Made by a program: the position numbers and the translations under genes. DNA of 64,000 nt from contig NC_052354.1 in NCBI RefSeq assembly GCF_009727055.1, positions 52,252,860 to 52,316,859 of the forward strand, written 5' to 3'. Positions 10,324-23,189 of this stretch are shown here, in pieces. Below the pieces are notes generated by a model that was given only the letters and a program-made list of their open reading frames with translations, was not told the DNA's origin and ran no database searches. Source of the stretch: Benincasa hispida (taxonomy: Eukaryota; Streptophyta; Magnoliopsida; Cucurbitales; Cucurbitaceae). Position 1 is the first letter of the stretch. Each line of letters opens with the position of its first letter.

Positions 10324-12284
10324 TGTTGGATTTTATGTCCTAAAACTCGTAGTTTGTAAATTAATAAACATATTCTGTTTTATTTTTCGATAAGGTTGTT
10401 ATTGAAATTGTAATCTTGAATCTAATAAACTAAGGTCCTAAGACTATTTAATGTAGTTTGAACTTTATGTAGTGACATAAATGTAGATCAAGTTCAAATA
10501 TATAGCCAATATGGTCTATAGTATATGAATAAGGTTGGACGCCTTATTCTAGGGACACTATGGATGTGGCCCACTTTCTAGTTAGTACAAACGATGTGAT
10601 CCTGAATCATTCATATAGAGATATGTGAGTGGGGGCATCCTATGCAATGAGTTTGCATAAGACTGAACCATGAAATAGTCACTTTTTACGTCTTAAATGT
10701 CGTTTTATGTATAAAACTGACTATTTCGTTAATTGATGACTTAGGTAACTTAATCTTAAATCTGAGTTAACTATGAACTCTTGTTCACTTGGAATTATCT
10801 TTAGATCTGCATAGGTGACGGCAGTTCATCATCACTGGCCCAATAAGCCTCCCATTTCAGGGGTAAGATCAGGTGGATAGCTGGGAACATAGGGTGCAAG
10901 ATGGAATTCACTCCTACTCATTATAGGGATAGTAGATAGGTTGTTCCCTTTAATACTGAATCTAGGTCATTAAACAAGGGGCCCCACCCTCTCCTTGGCC
11001 CGAGAGGGTTTCAGTTTATAGGTTGGATCTTAAACCAATTGTTCATTAGAGGATCAGTGGAACTTAAGAAACAAGATGTAGTCTTAGGGGTAAAACGATT
11101 TTTATGATCCAGCCGAGATTACGAATAACCTGTGAAGGATTAGTTTACTAATCATGGTTATATCAAATGGACACAAATATATCTATAACGAGGGAGTGCA
11201 ACTATGGGACTATAGTGGAATGACCCGTTAGTTGACGAATGTTGATTAGCTCCGCCTAAAAGAATTTTAACGAGCTAATCTCGGATCGTTAGAGCTCATG
11301 ATCTATAGGTCCATTAGGTCCCTACTAGCTCATATGGAATAAACTTAGAACAGTATGATAAGAATAATTTGAATTGTTCGAATTAAGTGAAGAGAGAGAA
11401 ACCGACAAGTATATGTGATATAGTGGTCGGTTTTTTCAATTTAGAGATACAGCTTTAATATTTAAATGTGATTTAAATATCAAGAATATGAATACGTTCA
11501 TATTCGGAAGCTCGAAAATAATGGAAATGGTCAAAGATGTAAAAAGTCAAAGAGTTGACTTTTGACTTTTAAAAGTCAAACTTTGACCGACCTTATATTC
11601 AAATGTTATTTGAATTTCGAGAAAATGAATGTGGATTCATGCTCGAGAGGTCAAAATTAGTCAACACGAAAAAAATCATAAAAAGTCAAAATGTTGACTT
11701 TTTGGTCAAAGTTTGACTTTGACAAAATGACTATTTTGCTCTTGGACTAAATTTAGTTGGAAAATCTTGAATAATTCCACTAACAAAATAGTGGGCTAGG
11801 TGTTGGCTTATAGTGTAGACATTAAGCCCGCTTAGATAGTGGATTCTAGGTGTTGGGTTTTTATGGATTTGTTTCATGCAATTGTTGCCTGTCTTTTTTC
11901 TATAAATTTGGCTTTTGAATTTGGATTAAAAACTTTTGACTTTTTGCCAATTTTAGTTTTCAAAATGTTGCTGGAAAAATAAAAATCCAAACCATAAAAT
12001 TCCATTTATTTTTTCATCTCTTTCTCTCTCTCGGGTTCTTCATTCATCGGGTCTCACAACCCGATTCCGAGTCCAGAGGTTAGTAGATCAACTCTAGTAG
12101 TGATCCGAAAGAGTTCGGATCAAGATTCAGCAAGGAAAAGCGTTGTTCGGGAGCTACAAAGGTTGTATTCCATCCCTTTTATTTACTGTTTTTTCCTTCA
12201 ATTGCATGCTAATTTCCTTTTACTTAAAAGCAATTAGAGTGTAATTAGATCCTTATTCCGCTGTGTATGTCTCGTGTTCCATCA
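10324..12284 (+). repeat. Long LTR, copy A (copia-type), with primer-binding site following
   Basis: 1,961 bp, starting TGTTGGATTTTATGTCC and ending TTCCATCA, followed after two bases by a copia primer-binding site. This copy defines the family, because it alone keeps the junction with the internal region. Related copies start at 29552, 44222, 47834 and 59368, all on the plus strand. It carries the family hairpin at 10641-10659. No coding domain is attached here, so the autonomous partner is unknown. Copia identity rests on the primer-binding site only. Confidence 0.75.
10641..10659 (+). other. Conserved LTR hairpin, copy A
   Basis: Stem TATGCAA / TTGCATA of 7 bp around a 5-base loop, TGAGT, 317 bases from the LTR start. 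The middle stem pair is G-C, as in copy C. Confidence 0.65.
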
Positions 12285-12286
12285 TG

Positions 12287-12298
12287 TGGTATCAGAGC
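12287..12298 (+). other. Primer-binding site of long-LTR element A
   Basis: Reads TGGTATCAGAGC exactly, two bases after the LTR end. It is complementary to initiator tRNA-Met, the usual primer of copia elements. Confidence 0.85.
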
Positions 12299-12670
12299 AT
12301 GCTTTAATTATGCTCAATTGCTTTGGGTGGGTGTTTTTTTCTTTCTATTCAAGTGTTGAATGAAATATGGACTAAAGTGGATTTATTATGATTTTGGCAT
12401 TGTTTTTCTTTAAATTTCGTGTGAAAATTTGTAATTGCTCACATGTTTATGAGCGTTAATATGTAAAAAAGGGTCTATAAATTTGTTGGAGTCATTAGAG
12501 TTGAAATTAGGCTGTAATTTCTTGATTCCGGGAGAGAGGACAGCAGTAAAATTAAAGAAATTGGCTCACAGACCCGAAGTTGGCCACCAAACTCGACAGA
12601 ATGCTCCTAGACCCGACCCGAGAGAAGGCTCCGACCCGGATGGCTCGCACGCGCGCCTAGCTCGTTTTTT
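12299..12670 (+). mobile_element. Truncated leader of long-LTR element A
   Basis: Non-coding leader following the primer-binding site. Its last 130 bp are much richer in G and C than the surroundings, with repeated GACCCGA-like words. After about 12670 it gives way to AT-rich DNA with no gag, so the rest of the element is lost. The 65-codon frame at 12483-12680 matches no domain I know. Confidence 0.5.
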
Positions 12671-13018
12671 AAATTATTAATAAAAAAATAGATAATAAAT
12701 TAAGAAATTTGAAAGTTGAAGTAGTATTTATAAGTTTAATTTTTTAAAACAAAAAATAAAAAATGAAATGGTTACTAAATGAGGCTTAAGTTATTGAAAT
12801 TTAATTAGCCAATGAAAATAATAGTCATAAAAATTATGGAAAAAATGAGAGAAGTTGGTCAAAACACACCAGCAATTTTATTGAATTGGGTAATTGAAAA
12901 TAAAACCTCAAAATCTTCAACAACCACACAAAAGATAGAAGTATAAGATAATAAAAAGGAAATTTTGAAATAATGAGAGACAACAAACTAGCTTTTTTTC
13001 CTTTAAATATAATAAATA
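12671..13018. other. AT-rich unassigned DNA
   Basis: No gene or known repeat seen. A 63-codon hydrophobic frame on the minus strand at 12834-13025 overlaps the pseudogene end and looks like chance. Confidence 0.5.
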
Positions 13019-13552
13019 TCACCAATTAGATTTGGCAGCATTAGCAAGAGTGTTAACATCATCATCAGCTGCAATGTTGAAAGCAAAGTAACCAAGCACA
13101 TTATCAGACTTTGCCAATGAAATCTTATCTGCAATTGTGTATTCACTTTCATATGCAATCCAAGTTGTGTCATAATAAGTGTAAGCAATTAGAAACCTTT
13201 CATCCTTATTTTCAAACACCTCCTTGACTCTCCTCTATAAATCCAGATGCTCTAGCTACATCAATTGAGGATTTGATAAAGGCATCGCGATTTGAAGGCT
13301 CTCCAGCCATTTTCACAAATATATCGTTGTCTCCGGCAATGGACAATAGACTTTTGATTTCGAAATTACATAGTTTTACAATAGAATAGAAGTGAATTAT
13401 TTGGAAAAGATGGGGTTGAGACCCGCATAACCAACAAATAGATGGGTGAAAAGTATAGCATTGATATTGTCCACCGGAAATATATCGTCGGTATTGGCAA
13501 GCCAATAGCCAACATTCACAAACTTTGTGATTTGAAACGTTATAAAAAAAAA
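13019..13552 (-). pseudogene. GH18 class V chitinase-like pseudogene, catalytic part deleted
   Basis: On the minus strand the upstream part, 13552-13220, matches the start of plant class V (glycoside hydrolase 18) chitinase-like proteins: a YWLANTDDIFPVDNIN-like strand in a shifted frame, then GDNDIFVKMAGEPSNRDAFI and SSIDVARASGF. The downstream part, 13219-13019, matches the C-terminal end: FLIAYTYYDTTWIAYESE and NVLGYFAFNIAADDD. Between ASGF and the C-terminal part, the segment that should hold the DxxDxDxE catalytic motif and most of the barrel is missing; instead there is EESQGGV and a stop. Roughly 200 residues are absent. There is also a frame change within the first part. It cannot make a chitinase. 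It could be a retained gene fragment or a piece carried by a transposon; no flanking gene supports either. Confidence 0.7.
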
Positions 13553-15484
13553 TAATGTAGGACTTCAATTGTTGTTATTGCTTTGTAAAACAATGACGCT
13601 TCTAAAATTTCAAGACATTGTATGTATTAATATCCCCTCAAATGTATTTCGTTTTATTATTATACTAATTTTTCTAACTTCTTTTTGTCCTACAACATGC
13701 TGATTAATAATAACCGTACATTGAAATAGACATTCTAAATGATAAAATAAAGGAAAATTTGAAGTTTAAAGAAAATAATTTTTCAATTACTTTTAAAATA
13801 TAAGATGCACAACAATCCATTACGACATCGTTTAAAGGAAAAAAAGATCAAACCCTCATTTTTTGTTATTTGTTTTGAAATCTTGGCTTATAAACATTAA
13901 TTTCGTCTATGAGTTTGTTTATTTTATAAAAATATTTTCATAATCTAAGCCAAATTTTAAAACCTAAAACGTTTTTTATGCCCTGATTGATACTACTTGT
14001 TTTTTTTTTTAATTTTATTTTAAAAAATTGTGCTTGTTTTATCGCAACTCTTGTTTTTTACATTTTCTAGGTCAATATTTACATTCTTAGCCAATTTTCA
14101 AAAATAAAAATAAGCTTTTGAAAACTATAGCCTCATTTGATAACCATTGGTGTTTGAAAATTAAATATATAAACATCTCTTCCATCTTTAAGTTTTTTGT
14201 TTTATTATATACTTTCTACCACTATTTTCAAAAACCAAGTCAAATTTTGAAAATTAAAAAAAATTGTTTTTGTTTTTTAAATTAAAAATTCAACTATTTT
14301 ATCTAAGAAAGATCGGAATCAAGAGGAAATATGTAATTTTAAAAAAAAATCAAATAGTTATAAAATAAGATTTAAAAAACTAGTTTTTGTATTTTTGAAA
14401 TTTGGCTAAAATTTTAAATGTGTTTTGAAGAATGAAACAAACTATAAATTGAAAAGGTATGTAAGCATAATTATATTATGGTTATCCAATCTCTCAATTC
14501 CCCCTTTTTTTTCTTTTTCTTAAATATTATTGGTTGTGGCAATAACATATTCTTGATTGAAACATCAATGACTTTTTTAGTTCTTTGCTTTGATTAGGTT
14601 CATAAAAAAGACCAAATGATTTTTACCTCGTCAACTAATTGACTGACTCATTATCCATTTGCGTATTAATGTTTATTTAAATGTGTCCTTTTTTTTTTTT
14701 TTTAATCTCTATCTCTACTATATCTCTACAATATTAAAAAGAGATGATAGAAAATTTTTACATTCTCATATTACCCTTCAATTTTAAAGAAATATTTATA
14801 TTACCATTATGTATTTTAGAGTTAGAAGTTTACACTCACCCTTTTATTGTTACATTGTGTTTTATCAACCCTCTCACCATTTTATGTAATTGTTATGATT
14901 GTGTTCTATTAACTCTCTCATCGTTTCATTTGGTGGTTATGATTTTTTATGCGGTACATTTTTTTGGAAGTTTGATTAATATTGGTAATCCTTAGATATC
15001 TACAACGTACGTAGTTCCTGACTTTTCCTTCAAACGGTGAAGCATCAAATCCTAAAAATGTTAAATGGTGAAACGTCAAATTTGTAGCATTGGCCTTATT
15101 TTTGTCTTCAACCGACCATGTTGAATTGCTTACACACTTCCCGGTAGTCTTTTCTTTGTGATTTGAAATTGAATCATTTGTGATTTTTATTTCTTTGCTT
15201 TTATGTAGATACCAATTTTTCAAATTTATTTCTCTATTATTATTATTGATATTTCCTATGAGCATGACATCATATATTATTCTAACCCTCAATTTCAAAT
15301 CCATCCTCATAGATATTTTAGTTTAATAGGTTTACTTTATCATTTTTTTTATTAGTTCATAAATTTTAATTTGATTTAATTGATTTGTTTGATTTAGTAT
15401 CTCGAAATTGGGTTGGTCATTTTCATTAACGTACATAATATTACCTTTTTCAAAAAATATTAAACTTAAAAAATATATTTTTGT
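13553..15484. other. AT-rich non-coding DNA with a MITE fragment
   Basis: No gene recognised in 1.9 kb. From about 14130 to 14365 it resembles the MITE at 37580 (shared words CATTTGATAA and CAAATAGT near the two ends, with GTTTTT/AAAAAC-rich arms), so this is probably a diverged copy. The open frames at 14744-14995 and 14918-15310 overlap on opposite strands and have no family signature. Confidence 0.5.
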
Positions 15485-17070
15485 TTTTACATGTTAAAAA
15501 GTTTTAGAAGATTTATATCTTAAGAATAAATAAATTAAAATATGAAAGTAGATTTTTCCAAAAAAAAAAAAAAAAAAACTTCCTGGTTTTAAATTTATTT
15601 TCAAATATTTGTATCTTAGTGGCATACTAAAAAACCATTCATCAAAATCATGTATCAACAAATTTTTAAAAAAGAAAAATGTAATACCAATAGTAAATCC
15701 ATAGTAGCTCTTAACAAAATCTTAAAAACACTAGGAGAAGATTCATGGTAATTTTTTTTTAAAATGATTTGAATATTGGATCCTAATAATAAAAAAAACA
15801 TCAATTTTACTAAATTTACAAAAAAAAATCATATTATCGAAAAAGAGCTTAAAACTCATTTATCTCTCCTCCGAATATGAAGATACGAGAAACTCAAAAT
15901 TGCCATTTTCCCATTAGTGGAAGATAGCCGCTATGTGGTCCTCTGTTTATGCCCACTAAGATGGATCGTTTTCCCCCCAAACCCCCTCGGGGGTTTATTC
16001 TTTTATTACCCTTAAGGAAATCTCTCGAGGAAATCGCCGAATTCTTATCAAAATTCAGCTCTTTTCCCTTTTTGCTATGAGTGCGGAATTTCAATCTCCA
16101 TCGGTACAATATCGTGCAAACCCACTTGGTTTCCCCTCGGACCCCTTTCTCTTATTTATCGCGAATCATTTCATGATTCATTTCCTTAAGAATGCTAATG
16201 GCTCGTTCTCTCGCTTGTTTACAAAGAGTTTTTCCTTTATTTAATGTCTAATTTATTAAATTTTTTATTTAAAAAATCGAGGTATATATTCTATCTTTAC
16301 ATGTTAAAAAGCTCTATAAAAGATTTATGTTTAAGAATAAATAAATTAAAATATGAAAGTAGTTTTTTTCCCAAAAAAAAAACAAAAGCATTTTCCTCTT
16401 GGTTTTAGATTTATTTTGGATATTCATATCTTAGCATACTAAAAAATCGATTCATCAAAATCATGTTTCAACAAATTAAAAAAAATATATAATACCAATA
16501 GTAAATCCGTAGTAGCTCTAAACAAAGTCTCGGAAACACTATTTTCCTAGGATAAGATTTATTGTAATTTTCCTTTTTGAAAAATGATTTGGGATGTTGG
16601 ATCCTAATATAAGAAAACAACGTCAATTTCATTATCTTTTTGGCCTTTAATCTATAATTAATTAATTAATTAATATTTTGATGGTAACAAACTTGCTTTT
16701 ATTCATTGACAATCTGAGTGTTTTGAAATGACTATTGCATAGAGCACATAATTACAACTGGATTTTTGGATTGGTTTTAAAAGGGAAATGAATTTATTAT
16801 TATTTTATGTTTGAGTCTAAGGACTAATTTTGGACACATAATTGTCATTTATTTTTTGTTGGACTTAAAAAAAATGATTTTAAAAGATGGTTCGGGGTAT
16901 TGAATCCTAATAATTAGAAAACAACATCATTTTTACTAAATTTACAAAATATTTTCATATTATCGAAAAAGATTCTAGTATGAAAATCCACATATATATT
17001 GTTTACAAAGAGATTTTCCTTTATTTAATGTCTAATTTATTAAATTTATTTTCTTTAAAAAATCGAGGTA
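15485..17070. repeat. Imperfect tandem duplication, period about 800 bp
   Basis: Several blocks recur in order. TACATGTTAAAAAG followed by an AAGAATAAATAAATTAAAAT block occurs near 15490 and 16298. TCATATTATCGAAAAAGA occurs near 15830 and 16957. TTCCTTTATTTAATGTCTAA occurs near 16233 and 17012. The copies differ by substitutions and by two different insertions, so the duplication is old. Nothing in the shared part is coding. Confidence 0.65.
15885..16215. other. GC-richer insert, possible organelle-derived DNA
   Basis: About 330 bp with clearly higher GC than its neighbours, and without matching sequence at the corresponding place of the second duplicated unit. The minus strand has a 71-codon basic open frame (15894-16109). 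The texture is like plant mitochondrial DNA, but I do not recognise the gene, so this is a suggestion only. Confidence 0.3.
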
Positions 17071-17539
17071 CATAATTCTTATGAAATATATTATTTTCTT
17101 CATTTTTTTTTCATTCCAAAAATCAACCACTAAATAATTACCCCATGATTTATTTTCTTTAAAAACTCGATGTATATAATTCTTAGGAAATATATTATTT
17201 TCTTCCTCAATCATTAAAGAATTACCTCATAATTAAAGTGATAATTTATGTTATTATATTATTTTTGGGTCAATTTTATTTCACAAATTTCATCCTATTA
17301 CCTTATATGTATTTTAATTGGATTCTGTCACCTATTTTTATATATTTATTTATTGTAAATTACCTCGGAATAAGAATATATAGTTTTGGATGCTCTTTTC
17401 TAAAATTACTTTGAAATATTTACTAGTTCAATTTCAATAAATATTCAATTAAAATTTAAATTATATCTTCAAACTTTAAGTCAGAGAAATTTTTAGTCAT
17501 GTTTACAGCAAATTTCAAGCAAAAGTCTTATATTATTTT

Positions 17540-18626
17540 GGCTAAATTATACAAAAATATCTCTAAATTTTGTACTTTGTGTAAAAAATATCCTCACTAC
17601 TATTTTTAGATGGATACCGTTAGTGTTTTGTGTAAAAAACACTCGTGAATTTTCAAAAGTTTCAAAAAATACACTTAAACTTTAAAAAAAATGTTTAAAA
17701 ATTTAATGATATATAAACAGAAACTGTTAATACCATGTTACTTCTTTACTTTTCCATCTTTTTTTCTCCCCTCCCTTCTTCAATACCCTCTTTCTCACAT
17801 TTTTATTAACTATTTGACACTTGTTTATCTAAAATAATAAATAAATAAAACTGCATATTTTAGTTAAGGTATATGAAATATAGTAAGAAGATAGATAATA
17901 AATGAAGTATCAAAGGATTTTAGGACTTTAAATATTTTAACAAAGTTGTATGTTAGCAGTTGAGTATGTGTTAATAGCCAGATACTTTTTTATTTGACTA
18001 TTTATAGTTTTAGTAGGTTTAAGGGAATATTTTGATTTTGAAATTTTATGAAATTTTATGTTTTAACTTAAAATTCTTGTTTTTATTTTGGTTATTGAGA
18101 AAATTTATGTAGGCTAAGAATTGAAAAATTAAGAGAAAAATGAGAGTATCTATATTAAAAAAAATAAGGGTATCTATATAATTTGTTTTAAAATTAATTC
18201 TTTTCAAACTTAAGAAAACTTCAAACAAATTGATCATCCATATTAATAGTTGGAGCATTTTTTTAAAACTTTTTTATATTTTTAAAGTTATTTTTATAAC
18301 GAGGTATTAACGGTTTCTATTCAAATATTAACGGTTGAATTATTTTTTAACTTTTATTGTGTTAAGGGTATTTTTGAAATTTTTGAAAGTTCAAGGGTAT
18401 TTTTTAAACAAAGTTTTAATGGTTTCCATCCAAATCTAGTGATAATGTTATTTTATGAACTTTTTTTTAAAGTTTAAGGATAATTTTAAAACTTTTGAAA
18501 ATTCATGAGTTTTTTTTTTTTTTTTTTTTTTTTGCACAAAAGTAAAGTTTGGGGGTTTTTTTTTTTTTTTTTTTTTTTTTGCACAAAAGTAAAGTTTGGG
18601 TGCTTTTTTCTTTTTATAATTTAGCC
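17540..18626. mobile_element. Mutator-type MITE with 9-bp target duplication
   Basis: The ends are GGCTAAATTATA and TATAATTTAGCC, and the inverted similarity continues inward for several hundred bases (for example AATTTTCAAAAGTTT on one side and its complement on the other). It is flanked by TATTATTTT (17531-17539) and TATTATTTC (18627-18635), a 9-bp duplication with one mismatch, the size made by Mutator-like transposases. It has no coding sequence. Inside, near 18508-18600, a T-run plus GCACAAAAGTAAAGTTTGGG is present twice in tandem. Confidence 0.7.
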
Positions 18627-18689
18627 TATTATTTCAAAGGAATAAATGCTTTCATAGACTTTGAAGTTTTAATAGAGATACTTTATTCT

Positions 18690-18930
18690 GGGAAAATTAA
18701 AATGATATTGTCCTTTTAGAAACTATTTAGAACAATATTGTTGTTTTCAAATTATTTGTAAAAATATTGTTGTTTTTTTTTAAAAATTAAGTCGAGGGTT
18801 GAAAATTCGACCTATTTTCAGAACTATTTGTAGAAGGAGATAGGTCGAATTTTGAACCCTCGACCTTTCTTTCATTTGTACGTCGAACTTTGAACCCTTG
18901 ACCTTGCCCTTCCTAACATTATTATTGAGT
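18690..18930 (+). repeat. Left inverted-repeat arm of the PMD element
   Basis: Two AATATTGTTGTTTT words, then repeated units such as GTCGAGGGTTGAAAATTCG and its complement. The same arrangement, inverted, lies at 28095-28285. Confidence 0.5.
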
Positions 18931-19114
18931 CTATTTAATTATCATTCTGAAGACATTCCTCTATCAAAAGATCGTATTTCTAAATTTTCATAAGGTCCCC
19001 CTGGAATTCCTTCCAAAGCTTGTTGAATAATTTTTACGGATTTTATCATCTCAGCAAGTCTGACTAAATAACGAGCTAATGAATCTCCTTCTAACCACTG
19101 AACTTCCCAATTAA

Positions 19115-19205
19115 ATTCGAGAGTGAGAATATGAGAGAGAGCGAGATTTTGAGCGAGAGCATGAGCGAGAGCGAAATAGCGAGATTTTGATAGAGAGCGA
19201 GAATA
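19115..19205 (-). repeat. GAGCGAGA-rich subterminal repeat
   Basis: Degenerate tandem words of GAGAGCGAGA. The complementary CTCGCTCTCTCC array lies at 27275-27730 on the other side, which fits the element having inverted subterminal arrays. Confidence 0.65.
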
Positions 19206-19445
19206 CCGTACAAATTTACCCCTTTTTTTCCTTTTTAATTATTACACATTTCACCTTCTTCTTTCTAATCCTTTCTTTTTCTTTTTTTATTTTTTCTTTT
19301 TATTTTTCATTTTATAAAAACAATTTCTAAAAATATTTTATTATTTTATTTAAACTCTAAAAAGAATAAATTAAAAAAAATAATAACTCATAAAAATAAA
19401 AAATGTAAATTAAATATCTCATTTATATAAAAATAATTACAAAAA

Positions 19446-19703
19446 TCAATGTGTCCCACGAGGCGGACGTCGTCGATTTTGAATTGGTTTTCGTCGTCGA
19501 CTTCGAACTTGAGGTTTCTCGGGTTCTTCTTGATGTTGCTTTGGTACCTCTGAAGGCGCTTCATAATATAAATATTCATTATGCTCTTCACGACCCTGAC
19601 CATGTCCATGCACGTATGAAGACGAAGGACTAGCCTCTGAGTCATAATGTCTTGAACCAAATGCTGGCATCATCATCATCGAATAAAAAAATTTTAGACC
19701 CAA
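19446..19703 (-). pseudogene. C-terminal exon of a PMD (MAIN-like) transposon protein
   Basis: An open frame of 85 codons reading GSRHYDSEASPSSSY and GREEHNEYLYY, then a basic tail RSRRRKPIQNRRRPPRGTH before the stop. Transposon-borne PMD proteins commonly end in a basic, proline-rich tail of this kind. It is the last exon in gene order, since the PMD core exons lie to the right on the same strand. Known PMD proteins MAIN and MAIL1 act in the nucleus in gene expression and silencing of transposons; that role is not implied for this copy. The open state of the exon suggests fairly recent activity of the element. Confidence 0.5.
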
Positions 19704-20719
19704 TTTGATTAACCATTTTGTTTTAAATTTTTTGTTTATTAAAAATTAAAATCTTATGGACGACTATCTTCCACCTCGCCAAAATTTCTTTCTTTTTGTT
19801 TAATCTATTTTTTCACTAATGTTAAAAAACCAAGCAAAATTTTGAGAACTAAAAGAAAAATAACTTTTAAAAAGTTGTTTTTGTTTTTTGAAATTGAATG
19901 AAATAATTCAACCATTATACTTCAAAAGATGATAAATTATTGTAAGAAATGTAAATGATATAGACTTAATTTTCGAAATAAAAACAAAAACTAAATGGTC
20001 ACCCACAACGGATTTTAAATTATTCATTTTGAAATGAAAATTTATATTAGCTAAGCATTCTGTTGGAATCCTAAATTAGTTAATATGCTCTGTAATTATC
20101 AACGACAATGATGGTTATTTTTTTTATAAAATATAGTTTTTGGTATCTAAGTACCAAAACTTTTTGAAAAATTTTTGTTTTCATAAATTTAAGTTTTGCT
20201 TTAAAAAATTCCAATTTAACCCTGTTTTTTCATAAAAACAAATTTAAGCTTTTAATAACTTAGTAAGTTGAAAACTTAGTTTACCTTTCGTAATCATATC
20301 TCTTATCTCACTATTATATATGATTTTAATAATTCTTTTAATGCTTCTTTATTAGTTATTTCTCTTATTGAGTAAACATGATTGCTCTCAAAGTGTATAA
20401 ATTATAATTATTCACTTATTATCTCTAAAGAAGTAACATTATATTATATATATATATCACTAAAACTCATAAAAGTTAAATAATTAATTGATATGTGATT
20501 TACATCTTTAAGTAATCCTACAATTTATATTAAGAAAGAGAAGAAATGGTAACAAGAATGAAATAGAGTAGATACTTCGAGCCGAAGCGGAACGGCGCGC
20601 TGTAAGAGAGTTAATGGGAAAGTGAGGATTATTGAGATACAGTCGACTATTCGGTTAGCTTTGAGAGGTTTATCGGTTCTTGGTACTTGATGGTCTTGTG
20701 GTACAATGCCTCTTGACAG
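19704..20719. other. AT-rich non-coding DNA within the PMD element
   Basis: No exon recognised. Bases 19775-20005 resemble the MITE family seen at 14130 and 37580. A short GC-richer patch near 20575-20700 is unexplained and falls where the noisy duplicate begins. Confidence 0.45.
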
Positions 20720-21716
20720 GCGCTTTCATATATAATTTCAACAATATTCATTATGCTCTTCACGACCTTCGTTTATTATGTTTGATGATGCTAGACCATT
20801 AAATTTTATCTTTGCAAGGATGTCTCTAAAGTAAAGCAAGTAATGCACCCAAAGCCTTTTGCTATATGAAGACGAAGGGATTGTCTTACTGGATCCTCGA
20901 GTCAATAATGTCTTGACCATGCTGGCAATCATTCACTATGATTTATCTGTGTGTACATCTAGAGGGAGCCCTACATAAACACAATAATCCACAGATTTAG
21001 ACAATTTTTTTGCGTGGCTGCTTTCAACATGAGAGATAAGAAGGGACAAAAAGCTCTTTCCAACAACATTATATATGATACGAAACCTCCATCCACAAGA
21101 AGAGACCCAGTGAACTCTCGGATTGGCGCTGAGTGGCCCGTCTTTTCCACTGAACTAGGTCCCTCCATACTAACGTCTAGGAGCTGGTGGAACATGAGAA
21201 ACAATATGGGTATACGAGTTACGAAAGCTACATAAGGAATAGTTATTGTGGTGCTATGGATTTTAATGGAATAGTGAAGTGGCACAACAATCGCATTCTC
21301 GTACATAAACATTAATAAGTGCATGCGAAAAAGGGCTTCATTGAGCTGACATTTCTCCAGCCCATTGCTGTAGCTTTGTTGTCAAGCTATAATAGTAGCA
21401 TTATTCTGGCAATAAAGTAAACCTCTGGTTCAGATCTCTTCAATATTTTCTCGCAACACGCGTTTTAATCACGGAGGTCTAGACGTCTGGTTGTTTGAAA
21501 ACTCCTCATGGAGGACAAGGTAGTGAGAAAATTAAATCGGAAACAATTAGACACTATCCATATCTTCTTAATTTAAAAAAAATTTAAATTAAAAATTTAG
21601 AATAATATCATCCTTCATCTATTAACCAAAGATTTGATCTCTACACGTAATTTTTTAATTCTTGGCTGCCTCATTCCGAATTTTGGGAGTGATGTAATTA
21701 GCGCTTGTTGATAAAA

Positions 21717-23130
21717 TTATTTATCAAAAATAGTTGGTGTCGCATACCTACAAGAAATATATTCTGCACCGTTGACACATCTGTTGACAAGCTGTTCCAA
21801 GAGAAACCCCCAGTCTTTTCCAATCGGCCAAATAAAAACACTTGCACGTGGATTATGTCGGGTGTCTCCGACATTAGTGCATTTCTCTAAGTTGTACCAA
21901 ATGTGCAACTTTGGTAAGTTTGGATAGCCAGATATTCTAGTCCCTTCAATGTAAAGGATCATATGTGAGAGTTCAATAGTACTTAGAACTTCGGGTTCAT
22001 GTCATTAACAATAGTGATGGGACATGCCTCTAATGCATTAAGATTTCGCGATATAACATTCTTTGACCTTCGAATTGTATCATCACCCTATCAGGAAGAT
22101 GCCACTTCACAATTGTGAAAAATATATGAGAGGATCTCATCACGTCCGCCAATGTTTTGACCATCTTCGTACAAAAATTAGGCAAAGTATGCACAATAAT
22201 TTTGTACCGGCTCCCAATATCCAAAATAAAACTAAAGATTTAAATAATATATATTAGAGAACATAAAGTACCAATACAATAAAAATGTGAATAAAATAAT
22301 CAATTAGGTTTAGTGTAATGTACCTGTTTCAGGTTGAAGCAGATCAATCACTATTGTTATCTTATGCTACAACTTGGTATGATACCTAAGTGTGGCATCT
22401 CCTAGTCACAAAATTTGTTTTCTACCTAACACTATAATTGATTTAAATTGATAAATTTAGATTAAATTAACTAGATTAGTGATATAAAAATTAAAATTGA
22501 AATTAAAACAACATACCCGAGAACCGTTAGGCTCGTCCAACTAACTAAGTGTCATTAACAATGATAGTTCTATAGGAGCCATGTTTGGAAAATCGCTCCC
22601 AAGCCCATAGTTGCAAAAGTACGAGAGACCCAAACTATCTTCGAACCTCAGGTCTTGTTGTTTTTCATAATTGTCTATACATGCCAAGCATGCTCCCACC
22701 CCACGAATACTGTCCCACATTATGAGAGGTTAGCTAACAGTGGCAGGAACATCAAGTGAACAAAATGACTTGATTTATCTGAAAACAGACTTCCCACCCA
22801 TCATTTGTAGTATATGCTCGTGCATATCTTATGACGATTTCCTCGTTTGCATCATCTGTGAGCTCACGAAATTGTGTTCTTAACCATATTAAACTATTAA
22901 CCTCGATTCTTTAATCTTGTCAGCAGGTGGGGTCGCACCGAGGTACATTTGACAAACTTCTAACTAGTCATTGTACATCACTCCGGTGACCGGCTCACCA
23001 TCAACAGGTAACCCCAACAACACTTCTATATCTTGTAGAGTGATAGTGCACTATCCAACAGACATATGGAATATATGCATCTCGGGCCTCCATCTCTCGA
23101 CTAAGGTTGTGATCAGATGATTGAGGAGAG
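21717..23130 (-). pseudogene. PMD domain exons, noisy copy 1
   Basis: The minus strand repeats the PMD protein of copy 2 in broken frames. The words HTFHM, CTITLQ, LLGLPVDGEPVTGVMYND and IIVHTLPNFCT are all recognisable between 23130 and 22030, but single-base insertions shift the frame repeatedly. If the copy is an assembly artefact, this is not a separate gene. Confidence 0.5.
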
Positions 23131-23189
23131 TAACATTCAGCATCGTTGACAATTTGTAGAGTAATAGTGTACACTTCTATGTCTTGTAG

